A stretch of DNA of 64,000 nt from Jackrogersella multiformis (GCA_902806575.1 CADCXD010000010.1:310001-374000); one strand, 5' to 3'. Shown: positions 44,592-57,243, counted from the first letter of the stretch. Notes: generated from the letters alone by a model not told the origin. Translations and numbers: made by a program.

Positions 44592-47500
44592 AGAAGGGGG
44601 GGGGGGTTAGGGGGTGTTTCTGCTGCGTACCTGTTCTCCCCGAGTCGTGAGAGATCGTCGTCGAGGCGTCTGGGTTTATTCGTTCCACGTTCGGGGAAGG
44701 GGGTATAGTGATGTTACACTGATTACCCCAGGTCCAAGGCAAGACGGAAAGATACAGACTTGGGGCCTTCATACGTGCATAGAGACAATAGACGTACTGC
44801 TCAAATAGAGGTAGACAGCCAATGGTCATCACCAAGTACAAGCTTACTCCAAAGGCAAAGATTCTCATTGGAACTATTTCAGACGACTTTAATATCGCAG
44901 CTTCTTATGCATGGGCCCGTAGTCATATATCTCGATAGTTCGGGTTAATAGTTCACGCCGCTTAGCACCGGCCTTGCGTTTCAACTCAGAGTGAGGAGAT
45001 TCATTCGAAAATGCCCTCCTGCGGACCCCATACTAACGGAGAGCTACTCCGTAGAAAATCAAGATATTCCTAGCGCCTATGGTTATACATAGACTTCAAC
45101 CGACGGCACTGAGCACTAATGCGGAGTGGACAGAAGGACCCGAAGTTCTCAGCTTTCTTGCGCCAATGGCGGCGCCGGCTTGGTTGGTGGCGGTCCCATT
45201 GGGAGCGCAAATGCGGTGACCAAGGTACCCGTAGTTGAACCTGATATTCTCGAGACTTCAATTGCCCGTAGCAAGAGTAGAATTCGGATCAGATTTTAAT
45301 ATCCATGAGACGACATGCAAAAGTCGTGATCGGCAGCAATTCACCCTTTCCATCTACCTCAGTGCAGAAGGTGAGCGTTGTGCTAGATTGATATAGTAAA
45401 AGGCAAAAGAGATGCAAAAGAGATGGGCGGTGAGGGAACACATCACAAAAAAGGAGATCAGCCAACAAGCCAGTGTGAGACATAGACGCCGCCGAATGGC
45501 CAGTAGCAGCTGGCAGTTTTGACGCCGTACTCCGGCACCATCCGGAAATACACTCAAGGTTGGTGCCGCAACTCAAACTCTGTGCCATGTTAACTAACGT
45601 CCCCGCCGGTGATAAATGAAGCTGGAGAAATGAAGAAGGAATATTCCAAATCCGAGACGAGCCGGTCGACAGTAATTTATATGCGATGGCATGAAACTAT
45701 TCATAAACCGCAAACAAATCCGTAGTCTGTTGGTGTATGATGAGCTGGTCTGTGTTATGAAGCCATCCAAGCCATTCTTTTAAGCGAAACACATTTACAC
45801 CTCTTTCGCTCCCTATTGCCTTAGCTCAATGTCCGAATATAGACTTCATCGTCCTATGTCATAACGGCATAGGCTATCGCCAACAATGGCAGCAAGGGAG
45901 GTGGATGCCGAAATACGGATAGCTACAGCGTGGAGAATTCGGCGACTAGAGGCGGTGGAACGCCCTCACATGTGTTGTGGCAAGCCGGACAGAATGGCCT
46001 TTTAATACAGGACGTCCAGGACGTCCAAGCATGGATGGTGATGGGGCAGACAAATCTGGATTCCGTTGATCTCGTCTAGCGGCACCCACACCTCCAGAAA
46101 CCAAGAAAATATCTCGATTCTGGATGTTCTAACTACTACCTAGGTACCTGCCTAGGTAGCTAGCATCGGGCCGAGTTGCATCGCGGGAACAATATGAGAT
46201 GGACTTGACAGGTTGGGCTGTCGCTCCACTCACCCGACAAACAACGAGGTTTGTTGTTAGCTAATAAATACCTCGAGATGCGGGGGCTGGAGGGAGAGAA
46301 TAGCCTACACTACACTACCTAGGTAGGTACCTATTACACTAGACAGCGGCTGGAGGCTGGCCTGACTCGAATAAATGCTTTGAAGTTGTCTTATGGGCCA
46401 TCACCAAGACACTACTACACTAGATGGTACACTAGACAATTCGAAAACTTCAGCCCTTCCAGGCACGTAACGTGTAACGTGGTGAGATGTGGAGTGCTTG
46501 TTACTGTAATGAGGTACATGTAGTGTAGATGGGAAAATCAAATAGTCGGATGGTTCAAAGGTTAAAAAGAGGAAATTTAATCTTCGTGAGTTGGTCCTGC
46601 GTAACTAATTGAGTGACAGAGTGATTAACTCCTACCTACCTAGGTACCTAGGTAGGTACAAAGGTGAGGTGCATAGGTGACTTTAAAGTTCGGTTTTCAA
46701 GGGGCTCCCGGTCACCTCATTGGTCTGTTGGTTGACGGCATCAGCGGGTACATGTACCTTGCATCAATGCTACTACTTAGGTAGGTACCTGGCAACCTGG
46801 TAGGGTATCATTCAGGTACGCCCCAGCAAAAAGCCATAGCTGACCCGCTGCTGACCCACCATCAGCCACGTTGATCTCCTCTTTATTTCCATCCGAGCCT
46901 TCAGGGTTTCTGATTGGATCAGCTGTTCCAAGAAAACGAGAAGACACAACTTTACTAAGAAAGCACATCTGGGGGCTCCCTAGTTGTGGAATGTTTCAAC
47001 TTATTCCTACCAATCAGATCGTAGTGAGCAAAATATCAGGTACATCGGGTAGGGAACATGGATTACCAGGCTGCCAGGGTTCCTAACCCCGATTTGCTTT
47101 GACTATGCTCTTTTTTTCCTTTTGTTCCTTGTTGTTGTAAGTCTCTCTTTCCGTCCCCTGTCTGTCCCGGTGTACCTTCCTGCTGCGGCCTCCACGAGCA
47201 CCTAGTACCTACCTACCTACCTGGTACCTAGAAGCAGTTTTTCTTCTCCCCTGTTCCCCAGGTACTAAAATAAATAAACCCCCCTTTACATTCCTTTAAT
47301 CTTGTGAACTTCCACTTCCACCTTCTACCCACTTGTGCTTTTCCCGTATCCATAGATCTCGTACATTCTTTTCAAAAGAGCAGTGCTCACTGTATCCATT
47401 CATTCTCACTACAGCTGCTCCATAACACTCATTCTCGAAACGAGATCAGATCTGGAATTGTCACTACTTAGGTACCAGTCATTACATTACCGAAGCAAAA

Positions 47501-47673
47501 GAATCCAACAGGAAAAAGAAGTTCTTTGTTATCCCAACCTTTGCAGCGACATTTACAGCAACCTTTACAACGCTTTTGCAGATTTCCTTTCGGCTGGATC
47601 CTTGATTCGCTCGTACATCGCACAATCTTGATTCCGTCTTTTCAACCACACAACACCAAAAGCACCATCCAAT
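44592..47673. promoter_or_regulatory. Intergenic, 3.1 kb
   Basis: Tandem plus-strand genes: 3' flank of EFM6 and a long upstream region of the expansin-like gene. The last 550 bp are pyrimidine-rich (near 47100-47360), as often seen before highly expressed fungal genes. A GGACGTCC repeat lies near 46011-46028. Dense ACCTAGGT palindromes occur at about 46140-46165, 46317 and 46640-46660. Short open frames such as 45289-45588 (-) lack support. Confidence 0.55.
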
Positions 47674-48489
47674 ATGAAGTCCGCTACTATTGCCGCTGCC
47701 CTCTTGGCCTCAGTTGCCGCTGCTCAGCCTCACGGCCACAACCGTCACCTCCACGCCAAGCGGGACCTGGTTACCGAGTGGGAAACCGTCTGGGAGACCG
47801 CCACCGTCATTATCGATGATGATTCCACCCAGACTATTGCTCCCGCGCCTCATTCAACCAGCACCGGTACTCCTGCTGAGTTCTTCCAGCCGCCCGCCTC
47901 TAGCTCTAGTTCTAGCAGCGCCGTAGTAGAGTCTGCTACAATCGAGGCTCAGCCCTCGACGCCAACCACCATCGTCAGCCTGGCGCAAGCTACCTACTCG
48001 ACTTCTTCAACCCCTGAAGCTCCCACTCAGCAGACTACAGAAGAGCCCGCTACTCCCACGTCCAGCATCTACGTCCCGTCGCCTCCGGCTTCTTCTAGCG
48101 CCTCTAGTGGCGGTAGCACAGGCAACGACGGGATCCAGTACAACACGAAGTTTGATGGTGAGATCACGTATTACAATGCCGCACTTGGCGCTTGCGGTTA
48201 CCCGGATGTAGGCAAGGACGACACGGAGAACATCGTAGCTATCCCCAAGGGGTTCTGGGACGCCATCAGCACAGCCACCAGCCTCGGTATCAACATGCCG
48301 GCGCATCCTCTCTGCGACAAGAAAATCACCATCACGACCTCTGACGGCAAGAGCACTACCGCCACTATCCGTGACCGTTGCGACGGGTGCGTCGGCCATG
48401 CCATCGATGTCACCCCCAAGGCCTTTAAGGACCTATTCGGCTCTCTTGACGGTGGCCGCTTGGAGTGCTCCTGGGAGATCAACAACTAA
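47674..48489 (+). CDS. Secreted expansin-like / RlpA-like double-psi beta-barrel protein
   Basis: Single exon of 271 residues. A signal peptide (MKSATIAAALLASVAAAQP) is followed by a His-containing pro-segment ending in LHAKR, a Kex2-type dibasic site. A Ser/Thr/Pro-rich linker (about residues 55-150), probably O-glycosylated, leads to the C-terminal double-psi beta barrel: FDGEITYYNAALGACGYPD, HPLCDKKITI, TIRDRCDGCVGHAIDVTPKAF and GRLECSWEIN. The Cys positions and the RDRCxGC...DVTP motif are those of the fungal expansin-like / Barwin-RlpA family. Members act on plant or fungal wall polysaccharides without clear hydrolysis, and some are wall proteins or allergens. The catalytic Asp of GH45 relatives corresponds to the Asp in HAIDVTP; activity is not implied. 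The CAAT/pyrimidine-rich leader suggests good expression. Confidence 0.9.
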   Translation: MKSATIAAALLASVAAAQPHGHNRHLHAKRDLVTEWETVWETATVIIDDDSTQTIAPAPHSTSTGTPAEFFQPPASSSSSSSAVVESATIEAQPSTPTTIVSLAQATYSTSSTPEAPTQQTTEEPATPTSSIYVPSPPASSSASSGGSTGNDGIQYNTKFDGEITYYNAALGACGYPDVGKDDTENIVAIPKGFWDAISTATSLGINMPAHPLCDKKITITTSDGKSTTATIRDRCDGCVGHAIDVTPKAFKDLFGSLDGGRLECSWEINN

Positions 48490-49820
48490 AAACGTCAATT
48501 GTCTTCGGTCGTGGAATTTCCCGATCCTTGCTTATCGCGTCCATGGAAATTCCAGGCGCCAGTCAAATCTATTTTTCTGTTCTTGATATTCCGGCGCGAC
48601 ATAAACCGGATATATGGGTTTCCAGTGACGACGAACAGGCATTCCAATTCGCCTTGATGACATCTGTCTCTTTCAAATTTGTAGCATTTGGGGACGCTAC
48701 GCGGCAATATACCAAAGGGGAGAAAAAAGCGTCGGGCTTATTTACAGCCTGGCCCGGAATCGGTCGGCAAAGCATCATCATCTTGGGGCAATGGAAACAC
48801 CACACAAGCCTTCACTTTCAGGCTCTAGACAGTCCACCATTTTACGGACCAAAATTTTGGGGGAAACCGGATATAGACTTCGATTCTTATGTAAATAGTA
48901 TGCCCATTTAGGTAGAAATGGTCTAGCGATCAGGGATGGAAAAGGTTTTCAATCAATCAATCCAAATCCAATCTAACTTGCCTGCTTCTCTGCTGTGTTT
49001 TGTATGGAGTCTGAATGAATGACTCGGATGACTTGTATAAGCGTACATGCAAGAATAATGACGCCTTTCTAACTGGGGCTATTATTATATACTGCCTTGG
49101 TGGGATAATTCCCCCCTGTGTGATTGTCACATCGTCTTTACTAGTAATACTACTCGGACTCACTTACTCTCACTTTCATCCTCACTGCCACATCCATGGA
49201 TCTACTACGCACTCACTTGCCCACTCACTGAGTGGCATTGCTTCATTGTTCACGACCGTAACGTAGCACAACAACGAATTCTAGATCGAAGCAACATGGT
49301 ATTAGAAACAAAGGGATAGGGATTGGTACTTTATAAAAGCAGGTACAGATAGATATGTAGTATGCTTTGTTATGTACCTACTTAGGATATCATATCAGGG
49401 GGTAGGTATCTAGACAAACCATGAAGGAGTCGAGCAGGTAGTAGGCAGTTTAGCAGTGACGACTCTGGCTCGAGGAAGCCTACCTAATGTATGCTGGCCT
49501 AACCTGATAAGTGAGTTCCGTATATACGAGCTGCCTGTGTTGCCCATCCACTCACTGACTCCCTGGTTCAGTTTTCGTTCACTCACCAACGAACAAACGA
49601 ACGATTAATTAATCAATAGCCTATCCGACCTGACCCCCCAACCACCCCATCCCAGCCACTCCACTACTCATTTCCGTTTCCATTCCCAATTCCCAAGTCC
49701 ACATTGTCCTCTCCCTCCTCCTCCCCCTCCCCTTCAACACACTCCAACACACCCCAACCGTACACTCCATCACACCTCCTCCTCACCCTACCCTCACCCC
49801 ATAACCCTACCCATCCCACC
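48490..49820. terminator. Intergenic between convergent genes, 1.3 kb
   Basis: The 3' flanks of the expansin-like gene (+) and of the Asn-Gly repeat gene (-). The frame 48542-48910 on the plus strand is open for 122 codons right behind the expansin-like stop; it has A/T-ending codons and no recognised match, so it is probably 3' UTR. Near 49640-49820 the sequence is strongly C-rich (CCTCCTCC, ACCCCAACC). Confidence 0.5.
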
Positions 49821-51580
49821 TCACTCCTCCGCCCCCTCGCCCGCGACGCCGCGCCAGTGCCGGCGCGCGGGGTACCCGCGGTTGCGGCGGCGGAAGTACT
49901 CGCAGGCCCGCGGCTCGCCCGTGACGTAGTTGTGGAAGACGGCGAAGCGGTGGTCGCACGCCGCCATGGTCTTGGCCAGGAGCGGGCGGGCGGCCCGGCG
50001 GCCTTCTGTGTTGGGGGAGGGGGGGTTAGTTTGGTGGAGAAGAGGATAGGAGAAGAGGGGATAGGAGAGGGGAGGATAGGAGGGTGGGGAGAGGAGGGGT
50101 GTTCGTACCTTTGGCCGCATAGATATCGAAGTCCCTTTCGGCTCTGGGGCGGGAGCGCTGTTTCTGGGCTTGGTCTGGGAAAGGATGGCCTTCTATGAGC
50201 ATATACATGGGGGTCTAGCTTGTCTAAAGGGAGAGGGAGAGAGAGAGAGCTTACCGGAGAAATCCTTCATGAACTCGTCGTTGGCGAATACTATACGTCC
50301 TGTCAGATACTGTCTCTTCCCAGGCTTCTACCAATAAATCAGCTCAGGGGATATAGATATAGGCACATACCTTCCGAAATACCCGGCAGCGGCATTTCAA
50401 AGGGGCACGGCGGTGCTTGAGGTTGATATTCTCCGTTTATAGGATAGGATCCAACCTCTAGAAAATCTTCTTCCGTCGTAAGGTGATTCTCGTTTTTATA
50501 ATGCTCGCCGTTGACCTGATAAACTCCGTTGGTATGCTCGTGTCCGTTAAGTTCGAGAACTCTCATGACTGGGCAGACACCGTTGGTATCATGTTCTTCT
50601 TTGGTCTCATTGTTTTTCTCGGGTTGGTGCTTTCTATTGGCCTGGGTATTCCCATTGGGTTGCCGAATTCCGTTGATTTGATGGTATCCATTTATACGAT
50701 GCTCTCCATTGACTTTGTGTTCTCCGTTCTGCTTCTTCTCGTTCTCTCCTATCCCAACCCGAGACATCAGAGCCGCTACAGGGGGCAACCCGATGACAAG
50801 CCTACCCTTTTCTCTATCCACACAAACTAAAGGTACGTGTTCCCGAGCCACAAGCGAAGGGAAATCGGCATTTTGCTCTCGGAGGGATTTCATCTTCGAC
50901 AGCGTCTCGATGTCTGGCCGCAACACGACACGGTAGTACTCGTAATGAGCAGTTGCCTCGCTGCGAATATCATGGTCCTCTCTGGCTCCGGGGATTCTGT
51001 CAGGGGGGACAAAATCTGGATCGAAAAGGGTCGAAGTGTACGCATGGTAGTCGGTACGGGGTGCTGGAAGCTGGCTGTGAGGCGGTCGAGAGACCCACGG
51101 TACCACATCTGGCGATTGAAGCCGCTTCTCGCCTTCGGGTTTCCTACATTGACCGGCGAGTAGCTGGCTGTGCAACCCGGTGACCTCTTCCAGGCGCATT
51201 GTGATATGCTCGCAGTGACCTCTCATGGCCATTTCCGAGTTAGACAGCATATCTTCCTCGCCCGTATGTTCTTCTTCTGGAAGAACCGCCTGTTCGCGAA
51301 ACCAACCGCTTTCGTCGGCATCGAGAAAGAAGCTTTCAGCATCAAGGGTCGACTTCTTGACCTTTCTGACCATGTTGAGCCACGCCAGGTCGTGTAGCAT
51401 CGTGAAGTTCGGGAAGTGTCGGCGGGCATCGTCCGATTCTAGAAGACGGATATTGGCTTTCATATAAGCGATTCCTTCTATCTGGTCTTCGATATCCCAC
51501 CAAACCCCGATGCCGGGAGTTAGTTTGACTGGACGGTCTAGTGATTCCATTATCTCTGATTCATGTTCCGGTTCCGACAT
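49821..51580 (-). CDS. Unknown fungal protein with Asn-Gly repeats
   Basis: Four exons, 51580-50371, 50299-50255, 50192-50109 and 50005-49821, give 507 residues; all later junctions are phase 1. The first acceptor is the CTGACAG at 50300, which gives GRIVFANDEFMKDFS; nearer AGs (TTGGTAG, 50328) put the following exons in a frame without protein character. I do not recognise the family. The N-terminal 270 residues look globular and acidic (TPGIGVWWDIEDQIEGIAYMKANIRLLESDDARRHFPNF, then PDVVPWVSRPPHSQLP and HYEYYRVVLRP). Residues about 285-390 contain repeated units of the form xxNGxHx(I/V)NG, with a gap of charged residues. The C-terminus (AACDHRFAVFHNYVTGEP, then a basic tail) is GC-rich in DNA. 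No signal peptide or membrane segment is seen. Function unknown. Confidence 0.72.
50470..50740 (-). repeat. Degenerate Asn-Gly coding repeat
   Basis: Two clusters (about 50477-50551 and 50633-50735) encode repeated NGEH, INGYH, INGIR, NGVYQVNGEH-type units of 7-8 residues within the unknown protein. The DNA copies are diverged, so the repeat is old or under selection at the protein level. Confidence 0.75.
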
Positions 51581-53001
51581 TGCCTATGTTGAAGGAGAGC
51601 AAGTCGTCAGTGCTAATAGACAATACCCTATCGGTTAACTGTTCCTTGCCGCTGATGTTACGGGCCGAAAATACCAAGGGGCCTTATCCAAAAGGGTAGG
51701 CTGTGATATGTAGTTTAACGAATGGGATATGACGGATTGTCCACTGCCCTTTAACATTGAACTGAGCCTTCGAAGTTTGCGGAGGCAGGTATAGCTAACA
51801 ATTGATTGTATACTATGAGTTTCTCAGAAATATTGTATCTCAAGCAAAGACAGCAGTGTTTGCGTCTTCAGAGGAATTAGTCATTTGACTTTCCTACGCA
51901 CTCCCTCCCGTATAGTGAATCCTACTGATGGGGTGCTTGTTGGAATGTCCAGAAGCCGTATGAGGCATCACCAAAAGAAAACGCCGCAATCATTGAAATA
52001 TATAACAGGACCAAAAAGGAATGCACATAAAACGCAAATATGCGCAATGACTAACAGCTGCTGGAAGTCGAAACTGGCCACGATGTTGTCCAGGGAGTAG
52101 ATATAACCGGTTTTCAATATGAGACAGGGTAAAATAAAAAGTTGTCGTGTCTGAACTAGGTATTCAGGTATTAGGACTTGCCTAATATAAATTAGACTTG
52201 CTTTCCGAGAGAAAGAGCATATATCGAAGTCCTTTTTCAAGCGGCACTAGGTAGTTAAGGGGGAGGGAGGCACTGTTTTCAGGAGAGTTTGCCAATGTAG
52301 CTAGGTACCTAGCCATGTATTTTTTTCTGTTGTATTCATACTCAGAGCTATGGAATAACAGGAGATTCAGGATGGTTCTTAACTTGAAGCTATAATTTCA
52401 TACAAATATTTACTATCATCCTACGGCCTAATATACGGGATAGATGAGTACGAATTTAGGTACAGAAATCTTGAAACCAGATATCTTCGCATTAAGATGG
52501 ACTCGCTTGGTAGCACTCATCGCTTCTTACATTTGAGTCGTTTTTGGAGAATATCAAAGATAAGACAATTCTTTTATATTCTTGTTCTTGTTCTTCTGTC
52601 TATTCGTGGCTGGGTTCAGGCTTTCCTAAATATTCGCAATAACCTATCCCTCAATCTTCACGTCTGATCCCGCTGGTCAAGTTGGTCTATCTTTGAACTT
52701 GACCAGCCATCATGAACACATACACAGTATATAATACTGCTCCTTTTGCCGAGCTGTATACCTCCTATAACCACATTGCATCATCGTAAAAAATAAATAT
52801 AGCTAGAGAATCGCTAACTGGGCCATTTCCTCCCGCATGACCTACCGCTCAAAATATGATCAACCTAAACTCTAGCTGAACTCCTTCTAATAGCGTCACC
52901 GGGTATTGTCGAGAACTCTAGGATGCCCGCCCCATCCATTTAGATCATTAACCTTGCCATTAGCGCCCAATAGACCAAGCGCCACGAAGCCAAACGATCC
53001 C
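51581..53001. other. Intergenic between tandem minus-strand genes, 1.4 kb
   Basis: The promoter of the Asn-Gly repeat gene and the 3' flank of CCZ1. AT-rich, with a CTTGTT repeat near 52580-52596 and a GGTACCTAG palindrome near 52302. No gene or RNA seen. Confidence 0.5.
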
Positions 53002-55473
53002 TCACCGACTTAGACTTAACAACCCTTCGATATATTTCTTCGTGTCCACGCCGATGCCTTGAGCAAGCCGACTAGCTCCATCCGTCCAACCACCTCCCCC
53101 TTCCGCGTACGAGCTGCTCAGCCCTCTAAGCCTGGTATGCTCGCCCGCTCGGCGGATGAGGAAGATCTCCTTGCTCACTTTCCCTCTGGGTTGCGCGCCT
53201 TTTGGCCGGCTCTGCGAATCTACAATTTCTGCTGACTCACTGGGCCGTATACTCGGGGCTCGGCTCGCATTTGAGGAACCCGGTGGGTATGGAGAAGACA
53301 GAGATGGGTCCCTTTCTACAATGCGTGTCCAGACGATCCACCATCCACGGCTAGTTTTGCAGGTGCGCTCCAATTCGGTCGAATCTATTAACGTAGTGAT
53401 GTACGTATTGAGAATCTGATGGTGAGTGTTGATTGCTTCAACTCGAGACCAAACTGGTTGTACATTTTCCTGTACCATCTGCCCCGGCGTGGGTATATTG
53501 GGAATAGTGGAATGGATCGTCATGGCTTCCGGGTCCCAAATGAGATCAAAGATATGGGGGCCTACCGCCCCGATGTCTGGTCTTCCAGGACGGTACGCCG
53601 TGGATGTGGCCAAAGGCTTTCGAAGTGGCGCCAGCTGATAGTGCAATGATCTGTAGAGTCCGTCCCAGGCTAAGGAGTCCGTTCTGTTTCGAAACAGGAA
53701 CGTATAGACGAATGGCTTGTTAACATAAACCACTACGCGCACCTTTTGCGTTTTATTGCGGTCTTGGCTGTCGAAATGAGACGTTGGATCTTGAGAGCCT
53801 TTGTGATCAACCAGCTCATGGTCTTGGCTTCCAAAATCTCGAGTTATCTCAGTTTCAGGCCGTTTTGTATTCTCTAACTCCACCGTAAGAGTTCGAAGCA
53901 AAACTCTCGAGTTGTATTCGGCCTCCTCAGACTGATCATTAGATTGATCCCTACTCTCGTCATGCTCGATAGTGCTGGTCTCTTCGACGTTGCCTAGAAG
54001 TCCGATGAGGTAATGACCCGAATCAACGGTGACCGCTTTGGACTGGCGACGTAAACCACCAGAGGGCTCCTTATCCTTCTTAGAGGGTTCTCCAGGGACC
54101 ACCCCATCTTGTGTCATACCTTCGCTTCTGCCGGAGCTACCTAATGTCCAGTGTGTGCCGTAACCCATCTTAAGGTAGCTCATGAATTTATTAACTCCGC
54201 CACCGTCGATGGTTTCTTCGGCAATATTCGGCGACGCTGCTCCTGAGTCTATCGGACTCGTAGGTTGCGTGCTCGGTTGCTTCAAACTGGGTGGATCGCT
54301 AGCCACCGGGGTTTTGGCGGAATTCCCACCTGCATCCTTACTGCTGGTTGAAGCGTGTTTCTTGAGTTTTTTGGCTTGGCGTATCGATGCTGGACTCTCT
54401 CTAACTCCATAGGCATCCTCGCCCCAAGTGTAAAGGTCTTCCATCCAGTAGGTAATATCACGTAGGGACTTTCTTGATAGTGTCCCGATACCTAGGAATA
54501 CCGCACCATCTTCCGCGCCGGGCTCCTCGCCGGTGCCGAGCCATTTCGGGCTCGACTCACCAGTCACACCAGGCTCTTTCGTAGAATCCTCGTCCGGGCC
54601 GGACTCGGAGTGACCGAATCTAGATACGATCAAGTCCATCAGCCCCTCGACTCTATCGACGAAGCTCTCGAGGACTTCTCTTTCGCCGCTCCCGCGTTCC
54701 TCCTCGCCGACGCCGACGCCGAGCTCGCCGCAAGCAGCGATCTTGATGCCCCCGAATACATTCCTTGCGGGATTGCCATGCAACATGACATCCCACGTGG
54801 ATAGGAACAGATCCCAGTACCGGCTTAATATACTGACGAATTTAGACCGTTTCGACCGAACGAACAAGGCACTCAGAGACGCGGCGTGGTGCAGTAGGAA
54901 TATGGAATGGGCGCGTAATAGATCCTGCATAAGCAAGGCGGCCGGCTTGACCTCCCGAGACGAATATTCGACATTCTCGGACGGAGTAACTTTCTGGTTT
55001 GGGAGGGGAGCTCCAAGTCTCGGTGGGAGAGGTAGCTTCGTCAAATCAACGGACTACAGTAGAGATAATACATATTATATTAGCTTCTAATTCTATCACT
55101 GTGAGTTGCTGTACCTGCTTACGGCCAAGATCCACCAGCCTGGCTCCAGCTCGTGCAGGACAACGCGGCTCTTCTCCGTTTCTATGGTGTCGAGAGGGTT
55201 ACCATCAGAGAAGCCGCGGCTGAATTCGACCATCCCCTGGGCCAGACCAATCTGTCTCAGCCGTTCGTTCCGCTCATCTTGGGATATATTATCGGTGGGC
55301 TTGCCCCGCGAGCGATGCCGGCGCTTCTTTGTCTGGCTATTCACGGAGGTATAGTAGACAATCTGGTCGTCGATAGTCTCGTCGGTAGTACCTAGCGAGG
55401 GATTATAGATGGCCAAGAAGCCTAACTGAGCTGGCACGATGGTTGCGAGAGGAGGAGAGATAGGTGTCGCCAT
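53002..55473 (-). CDS. CCZ1: Vacuolar fusion protein Ccz1 (Rab7 GEF subunit)
   Basis: Two exons, 55473-55123 and 55053-53002, give 800 residues; the 69-bp intron (GTAAGC, TGTAG) is phase 0 and joins LEPGWWILA to SVDLTKLPLPPR. Ccz1 forms with Mon1 the guanine-nucleotide exchange factor for the Rab7 homologue Ypt7 on late endosomes and vacuoles. The N-terminal longin domain opens with PAQLGFLAIYNPSLGTTDETIDDQIVYY, the family's most conserved string, and continues with NERLRQIGLAQGMVEFSRGFS and the SRVVLHELEPGWWIL strand. The second exon supplies the helix SREVKPAALLMQDLLRAHSIFLLHHAASLSALF. The middle 350 residues are disordered and charged, as in filamentous fungi, and the last 250 hold the second and third longin-like parts (VRVVVYVNKPFVYTFLFRNRT, then TTLIDSTELERTCKTSRGWWIVW). 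Length agrees with Pezizomycotina homologues. Confidence 0.93.
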
Positions 55474-57243
55474 TGCGAAGTATGGTCGGGTGCTGCTACA
55501 ACATCAGTAATTTTATGGTGTCTATCGAGGTGAGGTACCACGATGACGGCCATAACAACCTAGAGATACATGAGTAGCAACGAGGAGTAGACTGAAGAAG
55601 TATCTAATTGAGGTTGAAAGTTGAAGGTTGAAGGTTCAAAGTTGAAAGAAGTTGGTGATATAAGATTAGGTACAAGGTACATAAGTACATAAGTACTTAC
55701 CGAATATCGAAGTCTGTTTATATGAGTATCACTATACAAAACATCCCTTTAAGTGCATATACTATTAAAATCTAATATTCGACTACGCAGGCTACATCTA
55801 CGAAACAACTACACTTACAGGAAACCGTCGACTACACTGTCGATTTGGCCCATATTGATTACAGGCTTGCTGGTATTTTTCTCTTAGTCTTAGCACGGCT
55901 GGTAAATCAACATCCCAGTAATCAGAATTCACTGTACTACTTATGGTATCCAAAGTTCAGTATCGTGTCCACGTACAGCGCCCCTAGGTAAGTAAGTTGA
56001 TAATATGGATTCGGTAAATAGGTTCACCTGCAAATTCATCACGGAAGGCAAGAGAGAAACCAGGCAGCTGACACCAAAATGTGCCCCCATTCATCGTAGA
56101 ATGGATCGGAAGTCCATTGTCATCGAGAATTACAAGCTAGAACGGGCATCTGAGAAGATCTATCAATCTATCTATTAAAGTGTCCTTCTCGACTCCAAGA
56201 TGGCTAATGGCACTACAAAATACCCTCCACAGGTCGACTGGGGGGTCTAAATCACTGCCCCTGATATGCGGGTTCTAGAATGAGATCATTCGCAGTTACG
56301 GCCAGTGCTCTTCTATTCTCGACTGGTTCTCGGATGATACAGGTCGCCGGTCAGGTCTCCCTATCCTAGACGCCACGGTTAATAGATAGTTTCAAAGCCC
56401 AGTTTTGTGACATTTCTACGCAATGAATATCTCGGGAAGGCATCAAAACACCAGCTAAGTATTTGGCTAGTTGTGATATTATAAAATCTAGCCACAGATA
56501 CGGAATATACAGAATATCCGGCATAAGTGCGGTTGCTGAAATCGACGTCAACCTAGGTACGATGCCCTTGTATGCAAAGCGTGCCGATATAACTAGAAAC
56601 GATCGATAACTTACTACAAACGCAACATATAACTCAAAGCGACGTTCGAGTCCATTATGGGCCATGGTTCGGAGGATCAAGTAAGCTTACGGAGCAACGG
56701 CTATTGTAACTCGAATTTGGAGAACCGGGAAGCTATTTTTGATCGACAGTTCTCACGTAATTGATCTTCACCGATTACAGCACATTCGCAAATTCATTGA
56801 TAGAGTCAACTCCAAGAGTTCATAATGCCCGGAGGGAAATCCACACCTCACAGGCATAACATCGCACATTAGATCTACCTAAGAAAGGCTAGACGCAACA
56901 AGAAGCTTGATACAGAAATACGATAGATCTATATATAACCTGTAGGTAGTAGCTCGTTAGGATGTTTCAATCTCGCTATTCCTATGAGGGACTCCTGATG
57001 GTGCGAGTAGTTTCCCAATGTGTAAATACCCAGATACGATTCTCTAAATAGAAATCACAGCTATGCTGTCTTATAGGAGTAGTTTAACAACAAGAATCTA
57101 TAAAAGGTAGCCATGTATCGCTATCTTCAGAGCATTTGATCCAGCCATCAAAGCACTCCTCGAAGCATCCGACAGCATAGTCTCTCTTCACCGATAGGTA
57201 CACACCAACCACGTTATACCATTCACTCCACAACAGCTTCAAA
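55474..57243. promoter_or_regulatory. Divergent intergenic, 1.8 kb
   Basis: Upstream regions of CCZ1 (-) and the RNase gene (+). A TTGAAGG tandem tract lies at about 55613-55648, near the CCZ1 start. A TATATAA element lies at 56932, about 310 bp upstream of the RNase start; whether it is the functional TATA box cannot be told. The open frame 56366-56680 (-) resembles nothing. Confidence 0.5.
55613..55648. repeat. GTTGAAG tandem tract
   Basis: About five GTTGAA(A/G)G units, some diverged, 140 bp upstream of the CCZ1 start. Confidence 0.7.

Noticed and set aside
45289..45588. 99-codon minus-strand frame with several Cys
   Set aside because: No signal peptide, no linked exons and no resemblance to known families; length is within chance.
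50328..50371. 43-bp intron in the Asn-Gly repeat gene using the first AG (TTGGTAG)
   Set aside because: Shorter than usual, branch site too close, and the resulting frame loses protein-like character in the following exons.
56366..56680. 104-codon hydrophobic minus-strand frame
   Set aside because: Hydrophobic content follows from AT-rich DNA; no conserved pattern, no exons nearby.
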